A stretch of DNA of 64,000 bases from an uncultured delta proteobacterium (GTDB lineage Bacteria; Desulfobacterota; Syntrophia; Syntrophales; UBA8958), in NCBI GenBank assembly GCA_903885795.1, contig CAISJV010000078.1, positions 28,452 through 92,451 on the forward strand. The letters run 5' to 3'. The notes under the pieces were generated by a model that did no database searches, was not told where the DNA came from, and saw only the letters and a list, made by a program, of their open reading frames with translations. Of this stretch, positions 46,396-57,675 are shown piece by piece. Made by a program: the position numbers and the translations under genes. The stretch's first letter is position 1. Every line of letters begins with the position of its first letter.

Positions 46396-46719
46396 CTGAT
46401 CTTTAAAGCCATCGAATTCTCGACAAAGGCTCATTCAGGCCAATGCCGTAAAGGGACAAAGATTCCTTATATCACGCATCCTCTAAATGTTGCGAAGACC
46501 TTGATCCAACTGGAATGTTCAGAACCGGTCATCGTTGCCGGGATTCTCCATGATACGCTGGAAGATACGCGAGTTACCTTTGATGAACTTTTGGAGATCT
46601 TTGGAAAAGAGATTGCCGATCTTGTCAATTCGGCATCGGAGCCAAATAGATCTGACCTGATCTGAGAAAACCGGAAGGCGCACACGATCAATCACCTGGT
46701 TGATGGGCGCCTTCCCTAA
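46396..46719 (+). pseudogene. HD-domain (p)ppGpp-hydrolase-like gene, inactivated
   Basis: The frame reads KAIEFSTKAHSG, ITHPLNVAKTL and ILHDTLEDTRVTFDELLEIFG, clearly the HD phosphohydrolase fold of SpoT/MESH1-type enzymes, with the HD pair in LHDTLED. The start is CTG where relatives have ATG. A TGA at 46663-46665 sits exactly where relatives have a Trp codon (DLI-stop-ENRKAHTINHL). The homologous reading continues past the stop, then ends at 46719, well short of full length. It is a recent pseudogene. Confidence 0.75.
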
Positions 46720-47008
46720 GTCGAGGTTTTGGGGTATGCCGGATCCCGGCATAGGATAAATAAACGATATTATTCAATAATTTACGACCAATAAAAAGTT
46801 TTGCCTTGCATTTTGGAGGGGGATTCTTAAGTAACTCATTGTGACTAAAGGTGAAAAATGATTGAATTGTTTACCCTTGGGCGATCTCTACAGAAAAATC
46901 TTGTAGCCTATGTTCAACACCTTTCCCATACACTTTACCAAGAATAATTTGTAACCACTTCTCGGTTTTTTCTTTGCCTTTTATATCTGCTTCTGATATC
47001 CTGTCAGC

Positions 47009-47263
47009 ATGAACAAGAAACACCGGAAGACCCTTACCGACATTTACGAAAAACCAACACGGGCTGACGTTTCATGGAAGGATGTCGCTTCTCTCTTCAG
47101 GGTGATAGGATCAGATATTTTTGAAGGTGAAGGGTCGCGTATTTCCGTAGTTTTCAATAAGCGGGTGCTTAATATCCACAAACCGCACCCGAGCGGCGAA
47201 ATGAAAAAATATGCGGTTGAAAAAGTAAGGGATTTTCTGAATATCATAGAGGTAAAACCATGA
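47009..47263 (+). CDS. hicA: HicA-like toxin
   Basis: This 84-residue protein has ADVSWKDVASLFRVIG, VFNKRVLNIHKPHPSGEMKKYAVEKVRDFL and a trailing tail, matching the HicA-type mRNA interferase fold. The segment where many HicA proteins have GSHH reads EGSRIS, so the canonical catalytic His is not at that position, though His57 and His60 are nearby. It overlaps hicB by 4 bp. The 289 bp upstream hold a palindrome (46735-46753) but no gene. Confidence 0.82.
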   Translation: MNKKHRKTLTDIYEKPTRADVSWKDVASLFRVIGSDIFEGEGSRISVVFNKRVLNIHKPHPSGEMKKYAVEKVRDFLNIIEVKP

Positions 47264-47616
47264 GCAAAAACTTCTTAAAATATAAGAAATATGTGGGCAG
47301 TGTTCAATTTGATGCCGATGATCGTATTTTCCATGGCCACGTTCTGGGCATCAATGATGTCATAGGCTTTGAAGGCGCGTCGGTGGCGGAGCTTGAGCAA
47401 GATTTCAAAGCAGCCATTGATGACTACTTTGAAACATGCAGGAAAATAGGCAAGGAACCGGAGAAACCTTTCAAAGGGGCCTTCAATCTTCGCCTCGATC
47501 CGTCTCTCCATGAGATACTTGTGACCGGCGCCCTAAGCGAAGGGAAGACCTTGAATGCTTTTGTGAAGGATGTTTTGCAGAAGGCCATTTCGGAGATGCA
47601 TTTATCCCAGGGCTGA
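47260..47616 (+). CDS. hicB: HicB-like antitoxin
   Basis: This 118-residue protein has an N-terminal HicB fold (KYVGSVQFDADDRIFHGHVLGINDVIGFEG, VAELEQDFKAAIDDYFETC) and a C-terminal ribbon-helix-helix (FNLRLDPSLHEILVTGALSEGKTLNAFVKDVL). It would neutralise HicA and repress the pair. It overlaps hicA by 4 bp and converges on uvrA. Confidence 0.9.
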   Translation: MSKNFLKYKKYVGSVQFDADDRIFHGHVLGINDVIGFEGASVAELEQDFKAAIDDYFETCRKIGKEPEKPFKGAFNLRLDPSLHEILVTGALSEGKTLNAFVKDVLQKAISEMHLSQG

Positions 47617-47658
47617 TCCTTGAATTTGCCGGCGCAGACAATATAGGTTTCCCCTTAT

Positions 47659-50475
47659 TCAGGACGTAACAAGCACCTTCCGCAAAAATTGCCCCGTATA
47701 AGATGAATCGGTAAGTGCCACCGCCTCCGGGGTGCCGGAAGCAACGATCATGCCTCCGCCAGGACCACCCTCGGGACCCAGATCGATGACATAGTCGGCA
47801 GACTTGATAACATCGAGATTGTGCTCGATGACGATAACGGTGTTACCCATGTCCACGAGGCGCATGAGCACGGTCAGGAGCTTCTGGATGTCTTCAAAAT
47901 GCAATCCGATGGTCGGCTCGTCAAGGATATACAGGGTGTTGCTATTCGCCCTCTTCCCCAGCTCCCGGGACAGCTTGATCCGCTGGGCCTCACCTCCGGA
48001 AAGGGTGGTTGCCGATTGGCCGAGGCGAATGTAACCAAGGCCGACATCCGCCAGAAGTTGGAGTTTCTGACGAATCGACGGGATGTTCTCAAAGAAGATC
48101 AGGCCCTGTTGTACCGTCATGTTCAGGACATCGGAAATATTCTTTTCCTTGTAATATATGTCGAGGGTGTCCTGGTTGAAGCGGCGGCCCTGACAGACAT
48201 CGCAGGTCACATAGACGTCAGGCAGGAAATGCATCTCGATCTTGATCAGACCGTTGCCCTCGCAGGCTTCACAGCGCCCCCCCTTGACATTGAAACTGAA
48301 GCGGCCGGGCCGGTAACCGCGGATACGTGATTCCGCAAGACCGGCAAAGAGATCGCGGATATGGATAAAAATGCCGGTATAGGTGACAGGATTGGAGCGC
48401 GGCGTCCGACCGATCGGCTGCTGATTCATGAGAATTACCCGCTCGATGCCGCCGAGATCCACTATTTTCCTGATTTTTCCAATGCTGCCCCTTTGCCGGT
48501 TGATGCGGTGGGCGATGGCCTTGTAGAGGGTCTCGATGATCATCGTGCTCTTTCCCGAACCGGAGACACCCGTTATAGCGGTGAAAATGCCGACAGGCAC
48601 ACGGATATCGATGTCTTTCAGGTTGTGCTCGTGAGCCCCTTCGATGATAATGTACCGGCTGTTCGGCGCCCTTCTCCTGGTCGGGATGGTAATCGATTTC
48701 CGGCCGGAGAGATACTGGCCCGTCAGGGAATGGCTGTCCCGGCAAATCTCCTGCGGGCTGCCCTGAAATACCACCTCGCCCCCATCAAAACCAGCCCCCG
48801 GTCCCATATCAATGATTTGATTGGAGGACATCATCATATCCGCGTCATGTTCGACGACCAGGACGGTGTTGCCTAAATCCCGCAGTTTCTTCAAGGTGGC
48901 GATCAGTCGGACATTGTCTCGCTGATGAAGACCAACTGTCGGCTCATCGAGAACGTACAGGACGCCGACCAGTCCGGATCCGATCTGGGTGGCCAGGCGA
49001 ATCCGCTGTCCCTCGCCCCCGGAAAGAGTCCCCGATGAACGGTCAAGGCTCAGATAATCCATGCCCACATCGAGAAGAAAGCGCAGGCGCTCCCGGATCT
49101 CCTTGAGAATCCGCTCGGCTATTTGCCTCTCCTTATCGCTCAGGGGAAGATCTTGAAAGAAGTTATAGGCCTCCCGAATGGAAAGGCGGCATACATCGTC
49201 AATATTTTTACCGGCGACGGTGACGGCCAGTGTTTCTTTTTTCAGTCTCGCCCCATGACAGACGGGACATTCCCGCATGTTGATATAATGGGACAGATCC
49301 ATCCGGACGGAATTGGACTGCGTTTCCAGGTAGCGCCGGTTCAGTTCGTTAAGGACGCCCTCAAAGGTCCGGGAATAGAAGTACCGACGGCCGCGCCGGT
49401 CGGTGTAAAATCGGATCTTCTCTTTCCCCGATCCGTACAACAGCGCCTTCTGAACTTGCGCGGACAGTTCGACAAAAGGGGTATTGAGGTCGAAAGCATA
49501 ATGCTCGGCAAGAACATCGAGCATCTGATAGTAATTGAGGGAGTTACGGCCGGCCCAGGGGACGATGGCCCCTTCCCGAATCGACAGACCCGTATCGGGA
49601 ACGACGAGGCTTTCGTCAAAAAACATTTTACTTCCCAGGCCATCGCATTCCGAACAGGCCCCATAAGGACTATTAAAGGAGAACATCCGCGGGGCAAGAT
49701 CGGGAACGCTGATTCCGCAATCCGGGCAAGCGTATTTTTCACTGAAGAGCAGCTCGTCACTCCCCGCCGCCTGGACGCAGACCAGACCTTCGGAGAGGCG
49801 AGACGCCGTCTCCAGTGAATCCCGCAGGCGTTTTCTGATCCCCTCCTTAAGGAGCAGGCGATCTACCAGCACCTCTATGTCGTGCCGTTTCTGCTTGTCC
49901 AAGACAATGTCATCGGCTAATTCCCTTACCTCCCCATCTACCCGGATACGGACGAACCCGTCCTTCAGAAGTTTCTTTAATTCCTTATGAAACTCCCCCT
50001 TCTTACCCCTCACGATCGGGGCCAGGATGTTAAACTTTGTTTTCTCCGGAAAAGCGAGGATGGCATCGACCATCATATCGATGGTCTGGGAGCGTATTTC
50101 CCTTCCGCACTGATAGCAATGGGGAATCCCGATCCGGGCATACAGCAGGCGCAGATAGTCATAAATTTCCGTGACCGTGCCGACGGTGGAACGGGGATTA
50201 TGACTCGCTGTTCGCTGTTCGATGGCGATCGCCGGGGAGAGTCCTTCGATGGATTCTACCTCCGGCTTGTCCATCTGACCGATGAATTGACGGGCATAGG
50301 CCGAAAGGGATTCCACATAGCGCCGCTGGCCCTCGGCGTAAATGGTATCAAAGGCGAGGGAGGATTTTCCGGACCCGCTGACGCCGGTAATCACCACCAG
50401 TTGATCCCGGGGAATATCGATATTTATGTGTTTGAGGTTGTGCTGGGAAGCGCCCTTAATCCGGATGAAGTCCAT
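47659..50475 (-). CDS. uvrA: Excinuclease ABC subunit A
   Basis: This damage-recognition ATPase of nucleotide excision repair has 938 residues. Two ABC modules show Walker [14 protein letters not shown] and [13 protein letters not shown], and signatures [12 protein letters not shown] and [12 protein letters not shown]. Two zinc-binding cysteine clusters appear (CPDCG with CSECDG; CEACEG with CDVCQG). The ATG at 50475 ([15 protein letters not shown]) fits the family and lies just after the surA-like stop. Genes for UvrB and UvrC are not here, but mfd lies 1.3 kb away. Confidence 0.98.
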   Translation of the reverse strand: MDFIRIKGASQHNLKHINIDIPRDQLVVITGVSGSGKSSLAFDTIYAEGQRRYVESLSAYARQFIGQMDKPEVESIEGLSPAIAIEQRTASHNPRSTVGTVTEIYDYLRLLYARIGIPHCYQCGREIRSQTIDMMVDAILAFPEKTKFNILAPIVRGKKGEFHKELKKLLKDGFVRIRVDGEVRELADDIVLDKQKRHDIEVLVDRLLLKEGIRKRLRDSLETASRLSEGLVCVQAAGSDELLFSEKYACPDCGISVPDLAPRMFSFNSPYGACSECDGLGSKMFFDESLVVPDTGLSIREGAIVPWAGRNSLNYYQMLDVLAEHYAFDLNTPFVELSAQVQKALLYGSGKEKIRFYTDRRGRRYFYSRTFEGVLNELNRRYLETQSNSVRMDLSHYINMRECPVCHGARLKKETLAVTVAGKNIDDVCRLSIREAYNFFQDLPLSDKERQIAERILKEIRERLRFLLDVGMDYLSLDRSSGTLSGGEGQRIRLATQIGSGLVGVLYVLDEPTVGLHQRDNVRLIATLKKLRDLGNTVLVVEHDADMMMSSNQIIDMGPGAGFDGGEVVFQGSPQEICRDSHSLTGQYLSGRKSITIPTRRRAPNSRYIIIEGAHEHNLKDIDIRVPVGIFTAITGVSGSGKSTMIIETLYKAIAHRINRQRGSIGKIRKIVDLGGIERVILMNQQPIGRTPRSNPVTYTGIFIHIRDLFAGLAESRIRGYRPGRFSFNVKGGRCEACEGNGLIKIEMHFLPDVYVTCDVCQGRRFNQDTLDIYYKEKNISDVLNMTVQQGLIFFENIPSIRQKLQLLADVGLGYIRLGQSATTLSGGEAQRIKLSRELGKRANSNTLYILDEPTIGLHFEDIQKLLTVLMRLVDMGNTVIVIEHNLDVIKSADYVIDLGPEGGPGGGMIVASGTPEAVALTDSSYTGQFLRKVLVTS

Positions 50476-50480
50476 ATATA

Positions 50481-51452
50481 TCAGAGCTTTATATCGACAA
50501 GCGACTTGCTGCGAAGCTCGGCAACCCACAGGTCAAATTTCTTGGCCGCCTTTTCATCTTCCAGTTTCATCTGGATTTCCTGACGGACCTCGGTGATGGG
50601 TTTCAAGCCGGCCCCACGCTTGTCGATAACCTGAACAATATAGAATCCCTGGGAAGATTCAATAACCGGACTGACATCGCCGATGTTCAGACTCAGGGCA
50701 ACCTTTTCCACCTCCGGCAGCATGTGCCCCTTTTCCACAAACCCGATGTCGCCGCCGGCGGCAACAGCCGGACCCTGGGAGAATTGCGCCGCAAGAGCCT
50801 CAAAGGGCTCACCGCTCTTTATTCTCTTAAGAATACTTTCAGCAAGTTCCCGTGCCCGCTCACGGATAGCCTGATCCGTCCCGAGGGGGACCGGAAGGAG
50901 GATCTGCCTGATCCGTATCGCCTCCTTGCCCTCATATTCATCTCGGTGCTGCCGATAATAATCGCCAATTTCGTCATCAGTGACGACAATCTTGGAGCGA
51001 ATCTCCCTGCGAATAAGTTGCTGTCGCTGCAGTTGCTCCTTGAGTTCCTGCTTGTAGCCGTCAAAGGTTATCCCGTCCTTGTTCAGTGCTTGCAGGAGAT
51101 CCGGCATCTGCATATTTCTGCTCTTCAGCATATCTTTGATAACGCCCATGACTTCATCATCCTTGATGATAATGCCGGATTTTCTTGCCTCCTGCTCGAC
51201 GAGCTTGTTATCAATCATCCTGTTCAGGATCGTCACTTTACCCTCGGCAACAACCTTTTCCCGTTCTTTACCAGCAGGGACGCTCGCTTCAATCCTCTTC
51301 ATATAGGGATCGAAGGCGTTGTTCAATTCCGAGCTGGTGATGACATCATCGTTCACAATGGCAACAATCCGATCTACAACCTCTCCGGAAACCGGAATAA
51401 CCGTAGCTATCATCAGCATCCCCATGGCTATTGCCAGACAAATCTTTTTCAT
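50481..51452 (-). CDS. SurA-like periplasmic peptidyl-prolyl isomerase
   Basis: The 323-residue protein has a signal peptide ([23 protein letters not shown]), a SurA-N chaperone domain ([33 protein letters not shown]) and one parvulin domain ([42 protein letters not shown]). It would help outer-membrane protein folding. E. coli SurA has two parvulin domains; this has one. GGGAG precedes the ATG at 51452. It ends 5 bp before uvrA starts. Confidence 0.88.
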   Translation of the reverse strand: MKKICLAIAMGMLMIATVIPVSGEVVDRIVAIVNDDVITSSELNNAFDPYMKRIEASVPAGKEREKVVAEGKVTILNRMIDNKLVEQEARKSGIIIKDDEVMGVIKDMLKSRNMQMPDLLQALNKDGITFDGYKQELKEQLQRQQLIRREIRSKIVVTDDEIGDYYRQHRDEYEGKEAIRIRQILLPVPLGTDQAIRERARELAESILKRIKSGEPFEALAAQFSQGPAVAAGGDIGFVEKGHMLPEVEKVALSLNIGDVSPVIESSQGFYIVQVIDKRGAGLKPITEVRQEIQMKLEDEKAAKKFDLWVAELRSKSLVDIKL

Positions 51453-51631
51453 AAAATCTCCCATCAATTAAGGTCTTGTTCTTCGACTTGGAACGTTTAT
51501 CATGATCAATCCTTTTTTACCATACATAAGGATCCTTCAAGGAATAAGTTAGACACACCATTAGAATCAAACATATTTTATCGTAGCAATTGTTAAGTTT
51601 GATGAACCCGCAAAAGTCTAATAAATGGCTA

Positions 51632-51770
51632 TAATCTTGACGGCTTCGTAAAAAGATCCGCAGGCAAGGAGCACAAGTCCTGAGGAATGAGGCGTACTTG
51701 TCGTACGCCTTAGTGGTGAAAGATGCAGCGCAACGAAGCATCCGTACTTTTTACGAAGCCGTCAAGATTA
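51632..51770 (-). mobile_element. MITE-like repeat, copy 2 (139 bp, 24-bp perfect inverted ends)
   Basis: TAATCTTGACGGCTTCGTAAAAAG (51632-51655) and its perfect reverse complement (51747-51770) bound a noncoding interior. Read on the minus strand it aligns with copy 1 at 33964-34088 along its whole length. The mfd stop codon TAA (51768-51770) lies inside the terminal repeat. The stem-forming ends with T and A runs could act as a bidirectional terminator. Confidence 0.82.
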
Positions 51771-54700
51771 GCGTCGGGAATCATCGTCTTTCAAGGACCG
51801 CAGTAGATCCTTTATTGTCGCCGTAATCTTCATTCCCGTCAAACCCGTCAGGGGGACAATGAGCTTGAAGTCCGGGGTAAGCTTCACCCCTTTGGCCATG
51901 GTCCGGGACAGCATGAGTATCCTGGCTGGATCGATGGGGCTGTCCGGCTGAAAAACAACCACCAGTTGCTTCCCATCGTAACCCATTTTCTTGCCTTTGA
52001 GTTCTTTAAGGAGGTTCCGGATCCGGATCACTTCCAAAAGGTTGTCGATTTCTGCGGGAACATAGCCATAGCAATCCAGGAGTTCTGCATGGATCTCGGC
52101 AAGATCCTCCTCGCCAACGGCAAGGGAAACCCGTTTATAGGTCACCAGGCGCCGCTGCTCATCGGGCATGTATCTGGAGGGGATCATGGCCGGTATCCCC
52201 AGATTGATTTCCGGCTTGACTTCTTCGTCGATGACCGGCTCGCCCTTGAGTTCCCGGACCATTTTCTCCATAAGTTCCGTATACAGCTCATAACCAACGG
52301 CCGAGACATGACCGGACTGGGAAACGCCCAGGAGGCTACCGCCCCCGCGAATATCGAGATCATTGGAGGCGATCCGGAAGCCCGATCCCGGGTCCGTGAA
52401 TTCCATAATCACCTGCAAGCGTTTCTGGGCATCCCGGGAAAGCATGGCCCCTTTGGGAATGAGGAGATAGGCCCGGGCTTCCTCTTTGGCCCGGCCTACC
52501 CGGCCCCGGATCTGGTAGAGTTGGGCAAGGCCAAAGCGGTCGGCGCGATTGACGATCATGGTATTGGCGGTCGGAATATCTACTCCGGAACCGATGATGG
52601 TCGTACAGACCAGGACATTGACCTCCTTCTGGATAAAACGCACCATCGTCGCCTCGATCTCGGCAGACTTCATCTGCCCGTGGAGAACCGCCACCCGGGC
52701 GCGGGGAACCAGCTTTTCAATGAATCTGGCCATAGAGTAAATAGAGCGGACCCGATCATGGAGAAAGAAGACCTGGCCTTGCCGATCCAGTTCCCCATGG
52801 ATCGCCTCTTTGATGATATCCTCGTTGAACTCGATGACATAAGTCTTTATGGGCTGGCGGTCTTCCGGAGGCGTATTGATAATTGACAAATCGCGAATGC
52901 CGACGAGTGAGAGATGGAGGGTGCGGGGAATCGGCGTAGCCGTCAGGGTCAGGACATCAACAAGGGTCCGGAGCTTCTTGAGTTTTTCCTTGTGAGACAC
53001 GCCAAAGCGCTGTTCCTCGTCGATAACAACCAGACCCAGGTCCTTGAACTGGATATCTTTCTGGAGGAGTCGATGGGTCCCGACGATGATATCCACTGTT
53101 CCCCTGTTGATTCCCTCCACAATCTTCGCCTGCTCGGCTTTGGTCCGGAAACGGTTGAGGGCCTCCACCCGGACTGGATAATCACGGAAACGCCGGGAAA
53201 ATGTCTGGTAGTGCTGCTCCGCCAGGATGGTCGTCGGCACGAGGATCACAACCTGCTTTGCCTCCATGACGGCCCGGAACGAAGCCCGTAGCGCCACTTC
53301 CGTTTTCCCGAAGCCGGCGTCGCCGCAGATGAGCCGGTCCATGGGTTTGGTCCGGCTCATGTCGAGATGGATGTCTTCTATCGCCCGGGCCTGGTCCGGG
53401 GTTTCCTCGTATTCAAAGACGGCGCAGAATTCATTGTAAAGCCGGTCCGGCGGTGAAAAGGATTGGCGGTCCATGACCTCCCGAGCGGCATAGACGGCCA
53501 TCAGTTCCTCCGCTACATCGCGGATAGACTTTTTTACCCGTTCCTTGACCGTTTCCCAGGAAGATCCGCCCAGCCGGTCTATTTTGGGCGTGGCCCCATC
53601 GGGGCCTAAATAGCGCTGGATCTGATCCAGACGATCCACGGGAATATAAAGCTTGTCCTGATCAAGGTATTCAATGAGGAGGAAGTCATTCTCGATACTT
53701 TCCACGGCAATCTTCTGGAGACCGCGGTACAGACCGATGCCGTGTTCCTTGTGGACGACATAGTTTCCTTCCCTGAGTTCCCCGAAGGATTTAAGGAAGT
53801 ATCCCTCCCGGGAAGGCCGCGCACGCCTGGTGGCGATCTTCTGCCCGTAGATCTCCTCGTCGGAAATAAGGATGAGGCGCAGGGCTTCGTAAACAATCCC
53901 GCCGGAAATCCTGCCTTCACAGATGCCGAGACCGCCCTGCCCCGTCAACGGAGAATAACCATCAAAAAAGGGCTGATCGGCAGGCAGGATATTATAGGGA
54001 AGTTGATAGATTTCGCATAGTTGCACCATGCGTTGCCGCCCCTCAGAGCCGCTGCAGAGGAAAAATACCTGATAAGTATCCCGAATCCATTCCCTGATCC
54101 GCTCGGCAAGGGGAAAAAGAATCTCTCCGGCATCATCCTGCACCTGAAGCCCGGATTTGACTCCCGTATCGGTCGATATGTGAAAGGCCACGCCATCGGG
54201 GTGAATGCCGAGGGCCAGATTATCGAAATGAAGACTTTGGAAACCTGCCGGGGACTCCGGAAGAATGTCACCGGTCCAATAGTGGGCATCCCTTTCCAGA
54301 TAAAACCTTTCCTCTTGGTGGGCCTTCATGAGGAGTCGGTCGATCTCATTCTCGAGAACCTCCCGGGAATGTCCGATCGCCATGGTATCGTCAAAGATCA
54401 GCAATCCATCTGGGGAAAAGTAATCCAGAAGAGAACCCGGCTGGTCCGTATCATCGTAGAAAAGAGGGAGGAGCAGGGGGTTGATGGACATAGTCAGGCC
54501 ATTGGCCATCCGCTCCACCAGCCGGTCTCTCATCAGGCGCGGCAGCCCCAGGTCGTTGGCCCGGGCCTTGATATGCTGGATCCCGAGGCTTTGACGGTCT
54601 GCGGTCATGATGATTTCTCTTGCCGGCGTCAATAGAAATTCGACCACTTCTTTTTTTGATCGCTGGGACACGGGGTCGAATTGCCGGATGGATTCGATTT

Positions 54701-55307
54701 CGTCCCCGATAAATTCCAGGCGGAGGGGGTGCGATGCGGTCGGGGGGAACAAATCGACGACATGACCGCGGACAGCGAATTCACCTTTCCCTTCCACAAG
54801 GGAAACACGGTGATAACCTCCCTGGAGGAGTTGAAGAATCCATTCGTCCCGTTCGATAAAATCCCCTATCGCAACCGGACGTATATAAGCGGCAATAGTC
54901 TTTTTAGGAGGCACTTTCTGGAGGAGAGCCTTCACGGGAACAACAACCATGACGGGTTCCTCGGCCATGAGGCGGCAAAGAACCTCACTTCGTGACAATT
55001 CCACCTCCCGTTGCCAGGCCAAGAGGTCCGTAGAGACAACCTCCCAGGGGGAATAGAGAAACACTTTACCAGCCCCGGAAAAAAATGACAGATCACGGCA
55101 GCACCGCTTAGCTTCCTTCTCCGTAGGGGTGATGATCAACAAGGGTCTAGGAGTTTGTCGGTTCAGCAGGGCTATTAACAAAGACTTCGCCGCCCCTTCC
55201 ACACCATGGACGGGAATGGATTTATCTCCGCGATCGATCCGTTTCAGCAAGTCCGCCAACACCGGATCGGGAGCCTTTATCGCCTGCCGTATAATCTTTT
55301 TCATCAC
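51768..55307 (-). CDS. mfd: Transcription-repair coupling factor
   Basis: Mfd removes RNA polymerase stalled at lesions and recruits UvrA. The 1179-residue protein has a UvrB-like N-terminal region ([22 protein letters not shown]), an RNA polymerase interaction region ([30 protein letters not shown]), and RecG-like translocase motifs ([49 protein letters not shown]). A C-terminal TRCF domain follows. The start is GTG 55307 or ATG 55304; neither has a clear ribosome binding site. It lies 21 bp after nadA, and its stop is inside a MITE-like repeat. Confidence 0.97.
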   Translation of the reverse strand: MMKKIIRQAIKAPDPVLADLLKRIDRGDKSIPVHGVEGAAKSLLIALLNRQTPRPLLIITPTEKEAKRCCRDLSFFSGAGKVFLYSPWEVVSTDLLAWQREVELSRSEVLCRLMAEEPVMVVVPVKALLQKVPPKKTIAAYIRPVAIGDFIERDEWILQLLQGGYHRVSLVEGKGEFAVRGHVVDLFPPTASHPLRLEFIGDEIESIRQFDPVSQRSKKEVVEFLLTPAREIIMTADRQSLGIQHIKARANDLGLPRLMRDRLVERMANGLTMSINPLLLPLFYDDTDQPGSLLDYFSPDGLLIFDDTMAIGHSREVLENEIDRLLMKAHQEERFYLERDAHYWTGDILPESPAGFQSLHFDNLALGIHPDGVAFHISTDTGVKSGLQVQDDAGEILFPLAERIREWIRDTYQVFFLCSGSEGRQRMVQLCEIYQLPYNILPADQPFFDGYSPLTGQGGLGICEGRISGGIVYEALRLILISDEEIYGQKIATRRARPSREGYFLKSFGELREGNYVVHKEHGIGLYRGLQKIAVESIENDFLLIEYLDQDKLYIPVDRLDQIQRYLGPDGATPKIDRLGGSSWETVKERVKKSIRDVAEELMAVYAAREVMDRQSFSPPDRLYNEFCAVFEYEETPDQARAIEDIHLDMSRTKPMDRLICGDAGFGKTEVALRASFRAVMEAKQVVILVPTTILAEQHYQTFSRRFRDYPVRVEALNRFRTKAEQAKIVEGINRGTVDIIVGTHRLLQKDIQFKDLGLVVIDEEQRFGVSHKEKLKKLRTLVDVLTLTATPIPRTLHLSLVGIRDLSIINTPPEDRQPIKTYVIEFNEDIIKEAIHGELDRQGQVFFLHDRVRSIYSMARFIEKLVPRARVAVLHGQMKSAEIEATMVRFIQKEVNVLVCTTIIGSGVDIPTANTMIVNRADRFGLAQLYQIRGRVGRAKEEARAYLLIPKGAMLSRDAQKRLQVIMEFTDPGSGFRIASNDLDIRGGGSLLGVSQSGHVSAVGYELYTELMEKMVRELKGEPVIDEEVKPEINLGIPAMIPSRYMPDEQRRLVTYKRVSLAVGEEDLAEIHAELLDCYGYVPAEIDNLLEVIRIRNLLKELKGKKMGYDGKQLVVVFQPDSPIDPARILMLSRTMAKGVKLTPDFKLIVPLTGLTGMKITATIKDLLRSLKDDDSRR

Positions 55308-55328
55308 GGGAAATTCATCACGGGAAAT

Positions 55329-56240
55329 TTAAGATAGCTCAAGCATCCGGTCCAAGGCCCGTTTAGCGGGAATTCTTAACGCTTCCGGAACCTTGACGAT
55401 GTGCTTCATCTCCGTCAGGGAGGCCAGGATATCCGCGAGGGTGGTATGTTTCATGTCATCACAGAGCATCTCTTCCGAGGCCGGGACAAAGACCTTCCCC
55501 GGGTAGCGGCTTCGCAGTTGGAAAAAGATGCCCCTTTCCGTGCCGACGATCAATTTGCGGATCTGAGGTTCTCCGGCGTAACTGAGAATGGCGGTGGTGC
55601 TCCCTACAAAATCGGCAAGAGCCAGAACTTCGAGGACACATTCGGGATGGGCTGCAAAAACGGCGTCGGGATGGATTTCCTTGACACGACTAACTTGCGC
55701 TGCCGTCAGCTTATGATGGATTGGACAGTAACCATCCCAGGGAATGATCCTTTTACTGGTCTGCTTAGCTACATAGCAGGCTAGATTGCCATCGGGAATC
55801 ATCAGGACCGGTCCCTCCCCCGGAATCGATTGAACCACTTTCAGGGCGTTGGCGGAGGTGCAGCAGATGTCGCTATGGGCTTTGATTTCCGCCGAGGAAT
55901 TGATGTACGTAACCACCACGGCGTCGGGGTGTTGCCGCTTTGCCGCCAGGAGCTGTTCGACCGCTATCATGTCGGCGAGGGGACAGCCGGCGTCGGCCCG
56001 GGGCAGGAGAACTGTTTTCTCCGGTGAAAGGATGGCAGCGCTTTCTGCCATGAAATGAACCCCGGCAAAGACGATCACATCAGCATCCGTCTTGGCCGCC
56101 TCCATGCTTAAAGCCAGGGAATCTCCCAGATAATCGGCAATTTCCTGCACTTCGTCCCGCTGATAGTAATGGGCAAGGAGAATCGCCTTTTTTTCTGCGA
56201 GGAGTTTGCGGATCTTACCCTGGATCTCTTTTTTATCCAT
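55329..56240 (-). CDS. nadA: Quinolinate synthase A
   Basis: This [4Fe-4S] enzyme condenses iminoaspartate with dihydroxyacetone phosphate to quinolinate for NAD. The 303-residue protein has LAHYYQRDEVQEIADYLGDSL, TYINSSAEIKAHSDICCTSANA, HPECV and MLCDDMKHTTL. The Cys residues in ICCTS, HPEC and MLCDD match the three cluster ligands. ATG 56240 (MDKKEIQGKIRKLL) fits the family; longer in-frame extensions are spurious. Divergent from moeA. Confidence 0.96.
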   Translation of the reverse strand: MDKKEIQGKIRKLLAEKKAILLAHYYQRDEVQEIADYLGDSLALSMEAAKTDADVIVFAGVHFMAESAAILSPEKTVLLPRADAGCPLADMIAVEQLLAAKRQHPDAVVVTYINSSAEIKAHSDICCTSANALKVVQSIPGEGPVLMIPDGNLACYVAKQTSKRIIPWDGYCPIHHKLTAAQVSRVKEIHPDAVFAAHPECVLEVLALADFVGSTTAILSYAGEPQIRKLIVGTERGIFFQLRSRYPGKVFVPASEEMLCDDMKHTTLADILASLTEMKHIVKVPEALRIPAKRALDRMLELS

Positions 56241-56328
56241 CTGCACAACCCTGATTATTATTTTCCGTTTTAAGGAGGTCTTCCTATAATATAAACAGCT
56301 TTTCTTCAAGGGCAAACATGGGTAATGG

Positions 56329-56355
56329 TTGACAAGACCTTCCTTTTCATATAGT
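56329..56355 (+). promoter_or_regulatory. Putative promoter of moeA (near-leaderless)
   Basis: TTGACA (56329-56334), 15-bp spacer, TATAGT (56350-56355). The expected transcription start (about 56361-56363) lies only a few bases before the moeA ATG at 56365, and no ribosome binding site is visible, which suggests leaderless initiation. The spacer is shorter than usual. Confidence 0.45.
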
Positions 56356-56364
56356 TTCCCCGAC

Positions 56365-57606
56365 ATGATTCGTGTTGATGAAGCCTTGAAGATCATCCTT
56401 GCTACCGTCATCCCGCTGCCTGTGGAGAAATTGAACATCCTTGAGGCCTTGGGGCGGGTTCTGGGCGAGGATGTCGTCGCCCCCCGTCACCTGCCGCCGA
56501 CAAACAATTCCTCCATGGACGGTTACGCCGTCCGCGCCCACGATACGGGGGGAGCAAAAATTGCGAGTCCTGTAATTCTTAACGTCATTGAGGACATACC
56601 GGCAGGAACAGTTCCACAGAAGGCCCTTACTGCCGGTCAAGCCTCCCGGATTATGACTGGCGCTCCCCTCCCGGAAGGGGCCGACGCCGTTGTCCGCATG
56701 GAAGACACCCAAAAGGACGGCCATCAGGTCCATATCCATGTCGAAGCCAGACAGGGATTGGACATTCGCCTTGCCGGCGAGGATGTACGGGAAGGCGAAA
56801 CGGTTATCTTCAGCGGGTCCGTCATCCGCCCAGCGGAAGTAGGCATGCTGGCCGCCCTGGGACGCTCCTTCGTCTCTGTCTATCAACAACCGGTGGTGGC
56901 AATCCTGGCCACGGGCGACGAGCTCGTCGATATCGACGAACCACCCTCTTCCTGGAAGATTATCAGCAGTAACAGCTACGCCACCGCCGCCCAGGTTATT
57001 GAAAGCGGCGCCGCCGTCCTGCAACTGGGAATCGTAAAAGACCGGCGGGAAAACCTGATCGAAAAATTCCGGGAGGCGACCCGGGCGGACCTGATCATCT
57101 CCTCGGGCGGCGTCTCCGTCGGGGATTTTGACCTCGTCAAAGACATCATGAAAGAAGTAGGCAACGCCATGCACTTCTGGCAGGTGGCGATGCGGCCCGG
57201 TAAACCCCTGGCCTTCGGGTCCATTCAGGGCGTTCCGGTATTCGGTCTGCCGGGAAATCCTGTCTCTTCCATGGTTTCATTCGAACAGTTCGTCCGTCCG
57301 TCCATACTTAAGATGATGGGACATAAGAACCTTTACCGCAAAATGATTCGGGCCACCCTGGAAGAGAATCTTGCAAAAAGAGAGGGGTTGCGATACTTTA
57401 TGCGCGGGCAGGTCCGTTGGAAAGACGGACGTTATTATGTTATTTCAACGGGGGAACAGGGATCGGGGATACTGAAATCCATGGTCCAGGCCAATGGACT
57501 AATCGTCCTGCCGGAACAGACGACATCATTCCAGAAAGGCGAGGAGGTTCTGGTTCAGTTGCTGGACAGATCCATGGAACAGACGGACCATCCTGATTAT
57601 GTGTAG
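56365..57606 (+). CDS. moeA: Molybdopterin molybdenumtransferase MoeA
   Basis: MoeA inserts molybdate (or, in paralogs, tungstate) into adenylated molybdopterin. The 413-residue protein has NNSSMDGYAVRAHDT, GEDVREGE, ILATGDELVDIDEP, SGGVSVGDFDLVKDIM, MRPGKPLAFG and GLPGNPVSSMVSFEQFVRP, followed by a C-terminal barrel domain. It supplies cofactor for formate dehydrogenases and similar enzymes, some of which are selenoproteins; a tRNA-Sec gene lies directly downstream. Confidence 0.95.
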   Translation: MIRVDEALKIILATVIPLPVEKLNILEALGRVLGEDVVAPRHLPPTNNSSMDGYAVRAHDTGGAKIASPVILNVIEDIPAGTVPQKALTAGQASRIMTGAPLPEGADAVVRMEDTQKDGHQVHIHVEARQGLDIRLAGEDVREGETVIFSGSVIRPAEVGMLAALGRSFVSVYQQPVVAILATGDELVDIDEPPSSWKIISSNSYATAAQVIESGAAVLQLGIVKDRRENLIEKFREATRADLIISSGGVSVGDFDLVKDIMKEVGNAMHFWQVAMRPGKPLAFGSIQGVPVFGLPGNPVSSMVSFEQFVRPSILKMMGHKNLYRKMIRATLEENLAKREGLRYFMRGQVRWKDGRYYVISTGEQGSGILKSMVQANGLIVLPEQTTSFQKGEEVLVQLLDRSMEQTDHPDYV

Positions 57607-57675
57607 AAAATCGGGCTCTGAATGGCATCTGAATAGTTGAGCCAACAAAAAATATAAGTCATTGTGTTTCAGTGC

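Noticed and set aside
46663..46665. In-frame TGA as a selenocysteine codon
   Set aside because: It replaces a tryptophan in the family and not a cysteine, the start codon is also lost, and the frame ends soon after; a pseudogene is the simpler explanation.
46735..46753. 19-nt palindrome TATGCCGG-ATC-CCGGCATA as a terminator
   Set aside because: There is no T tract and it lies in a decayed region; it could be an isolated chance palindrome.
49123..49818. 231-codon frame on the plus strand inside uvrA
   Set aside because: It is antisense to conserved UvrA sequence, with no motif or plausible ribosome binding site.
51966..52886. 306-codon plus-strand frame inside mfd
   Set aside because: It is antisense to the helicase core of mfd and has no family features.
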